Assembly (NCBI RefSeq): GCF_900101865.1
Contig: NZ_FNAH01000014.1
Location: 1 to 55,591, forward strand
Source: Paracoccus isoporae
Lineage (GTDB): Bacteria > Pseudomonadota > Alphaproteobacteria > Rhodobacterales > Rhodobacteraceae
DNA length: 55,591 nt
Reading direction: 5' to 3'
Position 1 is the stretch's first letter. Each line of letters begins with the position of its first letter. Below are positions 8,282 through 17,060 of the stretch, piece after piece. The notes below the pieces were generated by a model. That model searched no databases. It worked only from the letters and a program-made list of their open reading frames with translations, and was not told where the DNA came from. Both the position numbers and the translations under genes were made by a program.

Positions 8282-9388
8282 TCAGGGCAGCGTTGCAAGC
8301 GCGTCGATCAATCTGCCGGCGTGATCCTGTGCCCACGCAATGGCCTGATCGGCGCCGTCATCCGCGTCGTTGGGTATGCGCGAGGGCGCCTGGACCTCGG
8401 CAATTCCGGCATCAAGGCTTGCCGTGCAGATGCTGTGCGCAATGCCGATGGCCGTCTCGGGGTGAAAGCACTGAACCGGGATGCCTCGCGGGCTCGTCAC
8501 CTCGACATCGCGCAATTCGCCGATCACGCCCTCCAAAGCCTGCTTCTGGAGTGCACGGAGTTCCGCCGGATCGTCGCCGTGATCCGCGTATAGCGTGACC
8601 ATCGTTTGCATGGCGAGGTCATCCTCATAGGTCGCGATGAAGGTTTCACGCGGACCCCTGGCGGTGATCTCCTTCAGCGTCCGCCCGTCGATGCTCTCTG
8701 GCAGAGCCTTTGCGAAGGGCGTGTCCTGCGGTGCCATCTCCTCCGGGCCATCTGCCGAAACCGGCGCGCCGGGCGGATCGGCCTGCGGCGCGGCGGGTGC
8801 GCTGAGCGCGGGCAAGGGATCATCGGCACCGCCGCCCTGCCGGTCGGGCGCGGCGTTGACGGAATCCGCGAGCATGCCTGCCAGCTCGCTGTCGCGTTCA
8901 CGGATCTCGTCCGGCAGCGCATCGGCATCGGCATCCACCACCGCGCCGAGTTCCACAGTCAGGAAGCGTCCCCTGACCTCGGTGTAGCAGCTGATATAGC
9001 CCTGATCGCTTCGGCGATGCGTGAAACAGTCGAGCGCGAGACCGTCCGGGCTGGCATGATCGAATTCCATCACCGGCATGTCGCTGACATCTTCATAGGC
9101 GTTCCTGAGACCGGCGAAGCGCGGGGCAATGCCGCCCGCCGGCATCGGCGCCAACTCGACGCGGGCGTAGCGGGTATCCTCATCATTGCCGTAGATGGAC
9201 TTGATGGTGCCCTCCGCCGGGTTGGTCTGGATCTGCTTTTGTGCCAGATCCTCGATCGTTGTCGGAAACCCCTTGGCGAAGGCGTTGGTCACAATCCCCT
9301 CGACTTCATTCGGGGCGCCATCCTGCGCGATGGCCGGGCAGGAATATGCGAAAATCACGACAGCCGCGGCGGTGGTGTATCTGAACAT
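8282..9388 (-). CDS. Secreted protein of unknown function
   Basis: 368 residues from ATG 9388, chosen because GGAG sits 5 bases upstream and because it begins MFRYTTAAAVVIFAYSCPAIAQ, a good signal peptide. An open frame reaches further upstream without plausible coding content. The mature part has two similar segments: one about residues 70-150 (DCFTHRRSDQGYISCYTEV) and one near the C-terminus (CFHPETAIGIAHSICTASL). They are joined by a proline/alanine-rich linker around DDPLPALSAPAAPQADPPG. Paired cysteines in each segment suggest disulfide bonds in the periplasm. I do not recognise a family. It is convergent with icd and followed upstream by a long AT-rich gap. Confidence 0.7.
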   Translation of the reverse strand: MFRYTTAAAVVIFAYSCPAIAQDGAPNEVEGIVTNAFAKGFPTTIEDLAQKQIQTNPAEGTIKSIYGNDEDTRYARVELAPMPAGGIAPRFAGLRNAYEDVSDMPVMEFDHASPDGLALDCFTHRRSDQGYISCYTEVRGRFLTVELGAVVDADADALPDEIRERDSELAGMLADSVNAAPDRQGGGADDPLPALSAPAAPQADPPGAPVSADGPEEMAPQDTPFAKALPESIDGRTLKEITARGPRETFIATYEDDLAMQTMVTLYADHGDDPAELRALQKQALEGVIGELRDVEVTSPRGIPVQCFHPETAIGIAHSICTASLDAGIAEVQAPSRIPNDADDGADQAIAWAQDHAGRLIDALATLP

Positions 9389-9680
9389 GCTCGCTCCACT
9401 CATAAACAGTCTTGAGATAATGCGGGGGTAACGGGGATGTTCCGGCAGTTCCTCGCCGGGCCAGGTGCGGGCGCGGAAAGTCGCCCGGCGCGACACGCAT
9501 CGGTGCGCGTGCAATAAGGCAATTCGATAGATGCCGTTTCCATTGCCGATATTTATTTATCGATAACTCGCCGAAAAAGGGAGTTAATGCAATTAATGCG
9601 ATTTAAGTTGACGTCGCGTTAACCTGACTAAACTGTTAATTTTGAGTTATCGCTTTTTCGCAATAATTTTCGTATCGTTT
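9389..9680. other. AT-rich intergenic region
   Basis: No gene. Bases about 9520-9680 are much richer in A and T than anything around them (ATATTTATTTATCG, TTAATGCAATTAATGCG, TTAATTTTGAGTTATCG), unlike the GC-rich neighbourhood. It must contain the promoters for the minus-strand secreted protein and perhaps a plus-strand transcript entering the hairpins at 9687-9767, but I cannot fix a specific promoter. Confidence 0.5.
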
Positions 9681-9686
9681 TGAAAT

Positions 9687-9767
9687 GGACCATGGCGCCG
9701 GTCCAGAAATCAGGGCGCCCCGGTGGTCCTGGGGATCCAGGGAATCTGTCGGGGCGCCCGCCTTTTC
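9687..9767 (+). promoter_or_regulatory. Structured leader or small-RNA candidate upstream of purQ
   Basis: Two consecutive structures lie in a gene-free stretch. First, GGACC and GGTCC pair around an 8-base loop (about 9688-9705). Second, GGGCGCCCCG (9713-9722) pairs perfectly with CGGGGCGCCC (9750-9759), enclosing an inner CCTGG / CCAGG stem; the outer stem is followed by GCCTTTTC. Because the gene upstream is transcribed the other way, a terminator here is only useful for a plus-strand transcript that starts in the AT-rich gap: either an attenuator for purQ or the end of a small RNA. No known riboswitch class recognised. Confidence 0.4.
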
Positions 9768-9862
9768 ACTCCGCAGCTCATCACCGTCGCGCGTGGCGCT
9801 TTCCAAGCGGCCGGAAATTCGCTATCGGCATCGCGAAGCCAGAGCGTTACGGAGTCCGCGCC

Positions 9863-10531
9863 ATGAAAGCCGCCGTCATCACCTTTCCGGGTTCGAATTG
9901 CGACCGTGACCTGCGCGTGGCCTTCGAGCGGGCCGGGGCGGAGGTCGTCAAGCTGTGGCACAAGGACGAGGCGCTGCCCGATGGCACGGATCTTGTCGCC
10001 GTGCCGGGCGGGTTCTCCTATGGCGACTACCTGCGCTGCGGTGCGATTGCCGCGCAATCGCCGGTGGCGCATGCCATCCGGGCCCATGCGGCGCGCGGCG
10101 GCTATGTGCTGGGGATCTGCAATGGATTTCAGGTGCTGACCGAGCTGGGCCTTCTGCCCGGCGCGCTGATGCGCAATGCGGGGCTGACCTTCCTGTGCCG
10201 CCCGGCCAAGCTGGAGGTGGCGACGGCTGACAGCATCTTCACCGCGGGTTACGCGACAGGTCAGACGCTGAGCGTGCCGGTGGCCCATCACGACGGCAAT
10301 TACCAGATCGATCCGGACGGTCTGCGCCGGCTCCAGGACGAGGACCGCGTGGCCTTCACCTATGCGCCGGCGATCAACGGATCGGTCTCCGACATCGCGG
10401 GCGTGCTGTCCGGGAACCGCCGCGTCCTCGGCATGATGCCGCACCCGGAACGTGCGGTCGATCCCGATCACGGCGGCACGGACGGGCAGGCGATGTTCGC
10501 GTCGCTGGCGGGCGCGTTGATCGGGGCCTGA
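9863..10531 (+). CDS. purQ: Phosphoribosylformylglycinamidine synthase, glutaminase subunit
   Basis: 222 residues, class I glutamine amidotransferase. It begins [17 protein letters not shown]. The nucleophile cysteine is in [19 protein letters not shown] (about residue 86) and the His-Glu pair in [11 protein letters not shown] (about residue 195). PurQ hydrolyses glutamine and passes ammonia to PurL in step four of purine synthesis. ATG 9863 has GGAG eight bases upstream. The partner purS, usually directly upstream in Alphaproteobacteria, is not present in this window; the upstream gap holds only AT-rich DNA and hairpins. dctB follows 71 bases later and is probably unrelated. Confidence 0.95.
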   Translation: MKAAVITFPGSNCDRDLRVAFERAGAEVVKLWHKDEALPDGTDLVAVPGGFSYGDYLRCGAIAAQSPVAHAIRAHAARGGYVLGICNGFQVLTELGLLPGALMRNAGLTFLCRPAKLEVATADSIFTAGYATGQTLSVPVAHHDGNYQIDPDGLRRLQDEDRVAFTYAPAINGSVSDIAGVLSGNRRVLGMMPHPERAVDPDHGGTDGQAMFASLAGALIGA

Positions 10532-10602
10532 CGGCGCCGCTTGGCACGGGCTTCCGTCAGGAATAGATTGTCCGGAACGGCAATCGCAGCGGATAGCGGA
10601 AT

Positions 10603-12399
10603 TTGGTCCTGACCCCGCAGGAAGACGACCGACCTTTGGGCTCGGATGAAGACGCGGCCACCAACCCCTGGGTGCTGCGCATGTCGCTGTTGTTGCTGCT
10701 GGCGTGCGCCGGGCTGCTGATCTGGGCGACGAATGACTGGCTGACGGAGCGGTTCTCGGAAAACGCGCGCAACCGGGCGGAATTGCGCGGGGCGCTCTAT
10801 AGCGGGCAATTGCTGTCGGAACTGCAGCGCAACTCGGTCGTGCCGATGATGCTGGCGCGCGACCCGGCGATGATCTCGGCGCTCGCCTCGGATGACTTCG
10901 CGATCACATCGGCCCGGCTGATCTCGGCGCAGAAGGAGCTGGGTGTGGCCTCGATCCGGCTGCTGGATGCCTCGGGGCGCACGGTGGCCGCGACCGACCG
11001 GCAATTGCTGGGGACGAATTTCGTGTCCGCGCCCTATTTCGTGGATGCGATGCGGGCGCGTGACACGGTGTTCACCGTCGCCCCGAGCGAGGGCGGGCGT
11101 TTTGAGTTCGTCTATTCCCGCGCCATAGCGGACAGTTCCGGCACGCTCGGCGTCATCGTTGTCAGCAGCGATCTGACGCAGCTTGAACAGCGTTGGGCCG
11201 GGATCACCGATGCCGTGGCGGTGACGGATTCGACCGGGCTGGTCATCATGTCGACCGAAACCAAATGGCGGGGCCTGCCGCTGGAGGAGGCGCTGTCGCT
11301 GCGCCCGGTGCCCAACGCGATCGAGCGGGCATTCCAGGTCTCGGCCGACTGGACCAATATCGGCGGCGATGCCTATGTCGAGGGCAGGGCGGTCATGCAG
11401 ACCGTCACCCGCGTGGAGTTCCGCGGCTGGCGGATGCACAACTTCACCACCTACGAGTCGATCCGCGAGCGGGTGAACGCGGTGCTCGCGCTGGAGGCGA
11501 TGGTGTTCGCGGTGCTCGCCGCCGTCGTGTTCTACGTGCTGTCGCGCCAGGCGCAGCGCCGTTCGGTCGCCTATATGCGGGAATCCGCCGATTTGCGGGC
11601 CTTGAACGCCCGGCTGACACGAGAGATCGCGGCGCGCGAACGGGTGCAGCGCGAATTGCGCGTGGCCGAGCAGACCGTGCAGCAATCCTCCAAGCTGGCG
11701 GCCCTGGGTGAGATGTCGGCCGGGGTCAGCCACGAGCTGAACCAGCCGCTGGCGGCGATGAAGACCTATATCGCCGGTGCGCGGCTGCTTCTGGACCGGG
11801 GGCGCTCGGACGAGGCGCTCAGCTCCTTCCAGCGCATCGACGATCTGGTGGATCGCATGGGTGCGATCACCCGGCAACTGAAATCCTTTGCACGCAAGGG
11901 CGGCGAGGCCTTCGAGAAGGTGGATCTGCGCAGCGCCCTGTCCAACGCGCTGACCATGATGGAGCCGCAGTTGCGGACCCGGCCGGTGCGGATCGTGCGC
12001 AACCTGCCGCGGCGGCCGGTCATGGTCTATTGCGACCGCATCCGGCTGGAGCAGGTGCTCATCAATCTTCTGCGCAACGCTCTTGACGCGACGCGCGGGG
12101 TTCGCGATGCGCGCGTGGAGATCGGCATCGAAAGCGCGGCTCAAGCGGTTGTGACCGTGCGTGACAACGGGCCGGGGGTCAGCGATCTGGACAAGCTGTT
12201 CGAACCGTTCTTCACAACCAAGAAGCCCGGTGAGGGCACCGGGCTGGGGCTGGCGATCTCGTCGGGGATCGTGGCCGATTTCGGCGGCAGGCTGACGGCG
12301 CATAATTCCGAGGACGGTCCGGGGGCCGTCTTCGAGCTGTCCTTGCCGCTCTACGACCCCGATGGCGGGCAGGCGGAAAAGCCGCTTGCTGCAGAATAA
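10603..12399 (+). CDS. dctB: C4-dicarboxylate sensor histidine kinase DctB
   Basis: 598 residues if TTG 10603 is the start; ATG 10681 would remove 26 residues. Transmembrane helix 1 lies at about 28-45 (LLLLLACAGLLIWATN). A periplasmic double-PAS sensor region follows (VASIRLLDASGRTVAATDR, then ISDAVAVTDSTGLVI-like), with helix 2 at about 295-315 (LEAMVFAVLAAVVFYVL) and a coiled linker. The H-box is SAGVSHELNQPLAAMKTYI (His about 379), the N-box LLRNALDAT, and the G-boxes RDNGPGV and GEGTGLGLAIS. DctB senses succinate, fumarate or malate and phosphorylates DctD. dctD begins 17 bases downstream. No dicarboxylate transporter gene is in the window. Confidence 0.9.
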   Translation: MVLTPQEDDRPLGSDEDAATNPWVLRMSLLLLLACAGLLIWATNDWLTERFSENARNRAELRGALYSGQLLSELQRNSVVPMMLARDPAMISALASDDFAITSARLISAQKELGVASIRLLDASGRTVAATDRQLLGTNFVSAPYFVDAMRARDTVFTVAPSEGGRFEFVYSRAIADSSGTLGVIVVSSDLTQLEQRWAGITDAVAVTDSTGLVIMSTETKWRGLPLEEALSLRPVPNAIERAFQVSADWTNIGGDAYVEGRAVMQTVTRVEFRGWRMHNFTTYESIRERVNAVLALEAMVFAVLAAVVFYVLSRQAQRRSVAYMRESADLRALNARLTREIAARERVQRELRVAEQTVQQSSKLAALGEMSAGVSHELNQPLAAMKTYIAGARLLLDRGRSDEALSSFQRIDDLVDRMGAITRQLKSFARKGGEAFEKVDLRSALSNALTMMEPQLRTRPVRIVRNLPRRPVMVYCDRIRLEQVLINLLRNALDATRGVRDARVEIGIESAAQAVVTVRDNGPGVSDLDKLFEPFFTTKKPGEGTGLGLAISSGIVADFGGRLTAHNSEDGPGAVFELSLPLYDPDGGQAEKPLAAE

Positions 12400-12415
12400 C
12401 CAGGAAAGGCGAATC

Positions 12416-13744
12416 ATGAGTAAGACGCTGCGCATCGCCATCGTTGACGATGAACCCGACATGCGGGAATCTATCAGCCAGTGGCTGGTCCTGTCGGGGT
12501 TCAACACGGTGACCTACCCCTCGGCCGAGGACGCGCTGAAGGAAATCGGCGCGGACTGGCCCGGCGTGGTCATCACCGACATCCGCATGCCGGGCATGGA
12601 CGGGATGGCGTTTCTGAAACGGCTGATGAGCCTCGATTCCGCGCTGCCGGTCATCATGATCACCGGCCATGGCGACGTGCCGATGGCCGTCGAGGCGATG
12701 CGGATGGGGGCCATGGATTTCATGGAGAAGCCGTTCAAGCCCGACCGGATGACGGAACTGGCCAAGAAGGCGACCCAGATGCGGCGCATGACGCTGGACA
12801 ACCGCGCGCTGCGCCGCGACCTGTCAGAGGGTCAGCAGGTGATGTCGAAACTGGTCGGCCATTCCGCAGCGATGGAGCGGCTGCGCGAGGATATCCTCGA
12901 TCTCGGCCAGGCTGACGGCCATGTGTTGATCGACGGCGAGACCGGCACCGGCAAGACGCTGGTGGCCCATGCGCTCCATGCGGTCGGCCCGCGCGCCTCG
13001 AAGAAATTCGTGCCCATCGCCTGTGCGGCCTTCGATCCCGAGAACCTGTCGCAGAAGCTGTTCGGCCCGCAGGAGGAAGGCATCCCCGCCATCGAGGAGG
13101 CCCGCGGCGGCACGCTGTGCCTGGAGGATATCGAGGCGCTGCCAGACGGGTTGCAGGCGCGCCTGCTGGGCTTCATCGCCGACCAGGGCAGCCCGGCCGA
13201 GACGCGGATCATCGCCATCTCAAATGCGCGCGGCGACGGCAAGAAACCCGAGGATCTGCTGCGCCCGGACCTGTTCTATCGCCTCTCCGCCCTGCAGATC
13301 ACCGTGCCGCCGCTGCGTTCGCGCGGCGAGGATATCCTGGCGCTGTTCACCCGCATGACCGAGCAATTCGCTGATGAATATGGCTGCGAGCCGCCGCAGG
13401 TGAACGCGCAGGAGGCCGCGCAGCTTCTGCAGGCGCCCTGGCCGGGCAATGTCCGCCAGCTCATCAATGTGGCGGAACGCGCCGTCTTGCAGAACCGCCG
13501 CGGCTCGGGCTCGATCACCTCGCTTCTGATGACCGAGGGCGACGAGGATCAGGCCCAGGCGACCACCACAGAGGGCAAGCCGCTCAAGGAATATGTCGAA
13601 AGCTTCGAGAAGATGCTGATCGACAACACCATGCGGCGGCACAAGGGCTCCATCGCCGCGGTGATGGACGAGCTGTGCCTGCCGCGCCGGACATTGAACG
13701 AGAAAATGGCGAAATACGGGCTGCAGCGCGGCGATTACCTGTAG
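12416..13744 (+). CDS. dctD: DctD-like response regulator without the sigma-54 GAFTGA loop
   Basis: 442 residues, start ATG 12416. The receiver domain (1-120) has the phospho-acceptor aspartate in VVITDIRMPGMDG. The AAA+ domain (about 145-370) has Walker A GETGTGKT, an altered Walker B region GGTLCLEDIEAL (usually GGTLFLDEI) and LRPDLFYRLS. The GAFTGA loop that contacts sigma-54, normally right after ELFGH, is missing: the sequence runs LFGPQEEGIPAIEEARGGTL. The C-terminal Fis-type helix-turn-helix is present (GSIAAVMDELCLPRRTLNEKMAKYG). It is partner to the DctB kinase upstream. Without the loop it is unlikely to open sigma-54 promoters, so it may act on another holoenzyme, as known for Rhodobacter capsulatus NtrC. 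Confidence 0.88.
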   Translation: MSKTLRIAIVDDEPDMRESISQWLVLSGFNTVTYPSAEDALKEIGADWPGVVITDIRMPGMDGMAFLKRLMSLDSALPVIMITGHGDVPMAVEAMRMGAMDFMEKPFKPDRMTELAKKATQMRRMTLDNRALRRDLSEGQQVMSKLVGHSAAMERLREDILDLGQADGHVLIDGETGTGKTLVAHALHAVGPRASKKFVPIACAAFDPENLSQKLFGPQEEGIPAIEEARGGTLCLEDIEALPDGLQARLLGFIADQGSPAETRIIAISNARGDGKKPEDLLRPDLFYRLSALQITVPPLRSRGEDILALFTRMTEQFADEYGCEPPQVNAQEAAQLLQAPWPGNVRQLINVAERAVLQNRRGSGSITSLLMTEGDEDQAQATTTEGKPLKEYVESFEKMLIDNTMRRHKGSIAAVMDELCLPRRTLNEKMAKYGLQRGDYL

Positions 13745-13780
13745 CGCGGGGTGGCCTTCGCGGGTGAATGTGGCGGCGGC

Positions 13781-13806
13781 GCGGCGCGGGTGTCAGCCCG
13801 CGCCGC
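13781..13806 (+). terminator. Hairpin after dctD
   Basis: A perfect 10-bp stem (GCGGCGCGGG / CCCGCGCCGC) with a 6-base loop lies 36 bases beyond the dctD stop. It has no T-run but is the only strong stem in the gap and fits a terminator for dctBD. Confidence 0.55.
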
Positions 13807-13841
13807 ACGCCGCTGGTAGTGAGATGGCGCGCAATTCCCCA

Positions 13842-13871
13842 TTGAACTTCCTTGCCTCCCGACCTTATGTT
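13842..13871 (+). promoter_or_regulatory. Candidate rne promoter
   Basis: TTGAAC (13842-13847), an 18-base spacer and TATGTT (13866-13871) form the best promoter-like pair upstream of rne. It predicts a leader of roughly 330 bases. Confidence 0.45.
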
Positions 13872-14210
13872 CGGAACATGCGCGAACTCTCAACCTTCAG
13901 TTGAGAAGTCGCGCCAACAGTTTCGCAGCGGATGCTGGCCGAACGACGAACGGCCCATTTCGCCGAGAAAACCGCCTTGCCGCGCTGATGCGCAGAGGCT
14001 GACGATCATTGCTCCGTGACACTGTCCGGAGCCAAGAGGTAACAGACGCGATGCATCGCGCGCGAGATATTCGAGACATGCCGCTGCACAGCCAAGGCTG
14101 CGCAGGGCGAAGCGATATCCGCGCCGCCGCCGTGTCCCCATCATATCGCAGACCGCACCCGATCATGGCCGCGCGCCGGTCGGGATTCGTGCTGCGCGAA
14201 AGTTATATAC
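13872..14210 (+). promoter_or_regulatory. Long rne 5' leader
   Basis: No open reading frame with coding character lies here. A long untranslated leader is expected for rne, since in enterobacteria RNase E controls its own mRNA through leader hairpins. Whether this leader does the same is inference from position; I did not find the enterobacterial hairpin. Confidence 0.35.
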
Positions 14211-16937
14211 ATGGCAAAGAAAATGCTGATCGACGCGACGCATGCGGAAGAGACCCGCGTCGTCGTGGTGGACGGGACCAAGGTCGAGGAATTTGATTTC
14301 GAGACCGTCAACAAGCGGCAGCTTGCTGGCAATATCTATCTGGCGAAGGTGACGCGGGTCGAGCCCTCGCTTCAGGCTGCCTTCGTGGATTACGGCGGGA
14401 ACCGGCATGGGTTCCTGGCCTTCGCGGAAATCCATCCCGATTATTACCAGATCCCCGCGGCCGACCGTCAGGCGCTGCTGGAGGAGGAGCGCGCCCATGC
14501 CGAGGCCGCCGCGGCCGAGGAGGCCGGCGAGAAGGACAAGCCCGCCAAGGGGCGCGGCAAGGGGTCCCGCCGCCGCTCTGCCAAGTCGAGCCGCGCCGCG
14601 AAGGCGGAGACCGGCGACGAGACCGTGGTGTCGGACGACATCCCCGGCATGGAACTGGTCGATCACAGCGATGATGACGAGGCGGATGCGGATGACCGCA
14701 ACGCGGAGGGCCATGCGGGCGCTGACGATCGCGGCGACGACGCCGAGGACGCAACGGGCGAGGACAGGAGCGCACAGGACGCCGCCGACAAGGATGACAG
14801 CATCGAATCGGTCGCAGACGACGACGTGACCGAGGAGATCCGCGTCCCGAAAAAGCCGCGCCCGCGCCGCTACAAGATCCAGGAAGTCATCAAGGTCCGC
14901 CAGATCCTTCTGGTGCAGGTCGTCAAGGAAGAGCGCGGCAACAAGGGTGCGGCGCTGACCACCTATCTGTCGCTGGCCGGGCGCTATTGCGTGCTGATGC
15001 CCAACACCGCACGTGGCGGCGGGATCAGCCGCAAGATCACCAACGCCGCGGACCGCAAGAAGCTGAAGGACATCGCATCGGATCTTAAGGTGCCGCAGGG
15101 GGCCGGGCTCATCATCCGCACCGCGGGCAGCCAGCGGACCCGGACCGAGATCAAGCGGGATTACGAATATCTCATGCGCCTCTGGGAGCAGATCCGCGAG
15201 CTGACCTTCGCCTCGACCGCGCCCGCGCCGATCTATGAGGAAGGCGATCTGATCAAGCGCACGATCCGCGATCTCTACAGCCGCGAGATCGACGAGGTTC
15301 TGGTCGAGGGTGAGCGGGGCTATCGCACGGCCAAGGACTTCATGAAGATGATCATGCCGTCCCACGCCAAGAACGTGAAACATTACCACGACCCGATGCC
15401 GCTCTACGCGCGCTATCAGGTGGAAAGCTATCTCGGCGGGATGTTCAACCCGACCGTGCAGCTGAAATCCGGCGGCTATATCGTCATCGGCGTGACCGAG
15501 GCGCTTGTCGCCATCGACGTGAACTCGGGCCGGGCCACGAAAGAGGGCTCGATCGAGGATACGGCGACCAAGACCAACCTTGAAGCCGCCGACGAGATTG
15601 CCCGTCAGCTTCGCCTCCGCGACTTGGCCGGTCTGATCGTAATCGACTTCATCGACATGGATGAGCGCAAGAACAACACGGCCGTTGAAAAGCGGCTGAA
15701 GGACCGGCTGAAGACCGACCGCGCCCGGATCCAGGTCGGCAAGATCTCGGGCTTCGGCCTGATGGAGATGAGTCGTCAGCGCCTGCGGCCGGGGATGCTG
15801 GAATCGACCACCCAGCCCTGTGCGCATTGCCACGGCACCGGGCTGATCCGCTCGGATGACAGCCTGGCGCTGACCATCCTGCGCGCCATCGAGGAGGAGG
15901 GCACCCGCAAGCGCTCGCGCGAGGTGCTGGTGAAGGCACCCATTGCGGTGGCCAATTTCCTGATGAACGCCAAGCGCGAACATATCGCTCTGATCGAGGC
16001 GCGCTATGGCATGTCGGTCCGGGTGGAGGCCGATCCGTCGCTGATCTCGCCCGATTTCGCCATCGAGAAGTTCAAGAGCGCCACCCGCGCCCTGCCGGAT
16101 GCGGCATCCGCCGTGGTCTCGGTGAATGCGCAGCTCATGGCGCAGATCGACGAGGACGAGCAGGAGGACGAGGCCGAGGAGCGCGACGAGGACAGCACAT
16201 CCGACGCCGAGGCCGCTTCCGATCGCGGCGATGACCGGCCCGAGGATGACGGCGGCAACCGTTCCAAGCGCCGCAGGCGGCGTCGGCGGCGTGGCGGCAA
16301 GGATCGTGGCGACGGCAATGATGATGCGGCGGGCAGGGACGATCAGAACCAAGCGCCGGATGCGGTGGCAGCGTCGGAAGATGCCGCGTCTGCCGAGACG
16401 GCGGGCGAGGACGCGGTGGCGTCACCCTCGGATGATGCGCCAGCTGCGGAGGCCGAGCGCCCGAAATCCCGCAGCCGCTCGCGCAGCCGGTCGCGGCGCA
16501 AGCCGGAGGCCGAGGTGCAAGCGGCAGATGCGGGCGATGCGGGCGAGTCGGCCACGCCGGCCGCCGCGGCAAGCGTCGCGGCGAATGTCGTGGACCTGCG
16601 CGACCTGCCGGCGAAAGAGGTCGAGAGCGAGGCCGCTTCTCAAGACGCCGAGACGGATCAGGCGGCGCAGGAGGCAGACGACGCGCCCGGCTCCTCCCGC
16701 TCCCCTGCGTCGGAGCCAGCAGAGCAAGTCTCCGGGGATGCGGCGGCCGTCACGGCGGAAGACGCCGGAAACGCGCAGGTCGCGCCATCTGGCGATGATG
16801 CCGTCGCGGCGGATGAGGAGCAAACCGACGCGGCACAAGATGAGCCAGATGCGAAGGCCGCGCCCTCTGCCGTCCCCGAGGCGCAGCGCGAGACCCCGCC
16901 CCGGCCGAAGCGCCGCGGCTGGTGGAGCATCGGCTGA
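14211..16937 (+). CDS. rne: Ribonuclease E
   Basis: 908 residues. Catalytic half: it starts MAKKMLIDATHAEETRV. An S1 domain begins about residue 35 and is interrupted by an acidic/basic low-complexity insert (about 92-214), then resumes at YKIQEVIKVRQILLVQV. The magnesium-binding aspartates are in VAIDVNSGR and VIDFIDMDE. The zinc-link is CAHCHGTG (about residue 537) in place of the usual CPxCxGxG. The C-terminal half (about 640-908) is disordered: acidic runs, arginine-rich RSKRRRRRRRRGG and SRSRSRSRR segments, and repeated Ala/Glu/Asp. That part should scaffold the RNA degradosome. It initiates mRNA decay and processes rRNA and tRNA. Confidence 0.95.
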   Translation: MAKKMLIDATHAEETRVVVVDGTKVEEFDFETVNKRQLAGNIYLAKVTRVEPSLQAAFVDYGGNRHGFLAFAEIHPDYYQIPAADRQALLEEERAHAEAAAAEEAGEKDKPAKGRGKGSRRRSAKSSRAAKAETGDETVVSDDIPGMELVDHSDDDEADADDRNAEGHAGADDRGDDAEDATGEDRSAQDAADKDDSIESVADDDVTEEIRVPKKPRPRRYKIQEVIKVRQILLVQVVKEERGNKGAALTTYLSLAGRYCVLMPNTARGGGISRKITNAADRKKLKDIASDLKVPQGAGLIIRTAGSQRTRTEIKRDYEYLMRLWEQIRELTFASTAPAPIYEEGDLIKRTIRDLYSREIDEVLVEGERGYRTAKDFMKMIMPSHAKNVKHYHDPMPLYARYQVESYLGGMFNPTVQLKSGGYIVIGVTEALVAIDVNSGRATKEGSIEDTATKTNLEAADEIARQLRLRDLAGLIVIDFIDMDERKNNTAVEKRLKDRLKTDRARIQVGKISGFGLMEMSRQRLRPGMLESTTQPCAHCHGTGLIRSDDSLALTILRAIEEEGTRKRSREVLVKAPIAVANFLMNAKREHIALIEARYGMSVRVEADPSLISPDFAIEKFKSATRALPDAASAVVSVNAQLMAQIDEDEQEDEAEERDEDSTSDAEAASDRGDDRPEDDGGNRSKRRRRRRRRGGKDRGDGNDDAAGRDDQNQAPDAVAASEDAASAETAGEDAVASPSDDAPAAEAERPKSRSRSRSRSRRKPEAEVQAADAGDAGESATPAAAASVAANVVDLRDLPAKEVESEAASQDAETDQAAQEADDAPGSSRSPASEPAEQVSGDAAAVTAEDAGNAQVAPSGDDAVAADEEQTDAAQDEPDAKAAPSAVPEAQRETPPRPKRRGWWSIG

Positions 16938-16945
16938 CAGTGACA

Positions 16946-16974
16946 GGGCCCGCCGCATCGGCGGGCCCGTTCTC
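16946..16974 (+). terminator. rne terminator
   Basis: GGGCCCGCCG / CGGCGGGCCC is a perfect 10-bp stem with a 3-base loop, 8 bases after the rne stop and followed by a T-rich tail (GTTCTCTT). Confidence 0.8.
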
Positions 16975-17060
16975 TTCCCGGCGCCGGTAAGCCGCTGTTC
17001 TTACGACACTGTGACAACCCGTCCACTGGCGCGACGCTGCAAATCGGTTACTGTCTGCGC

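Noticed and set aside
9680..9862. N-terminal extension of PurQ
   Set aside because: The upstream in-frame codons run through hairpin sequence and give text unlike any PurQ; ATG 9863 has a ribosome site and the family's N-terminus.
10468..12507. Minus-strand frame opposite dctB and purQ
   Set aside because: Antisense shadow; dctB motifs on the plus strand are complete, and this frame has no domain or ribosome site.
14163..16352. Long minus-strand frame opposite rne
   Set aside because: It mirrors the repetitive acidic codons of rne, giving Leu/Val/Gly-rich text without motifs; rne itself is certain.
16922..17060. Small gene between rne and ccdA
   Set aside because: The gap is mostly the rne terminator and has no start with a ribosome site.
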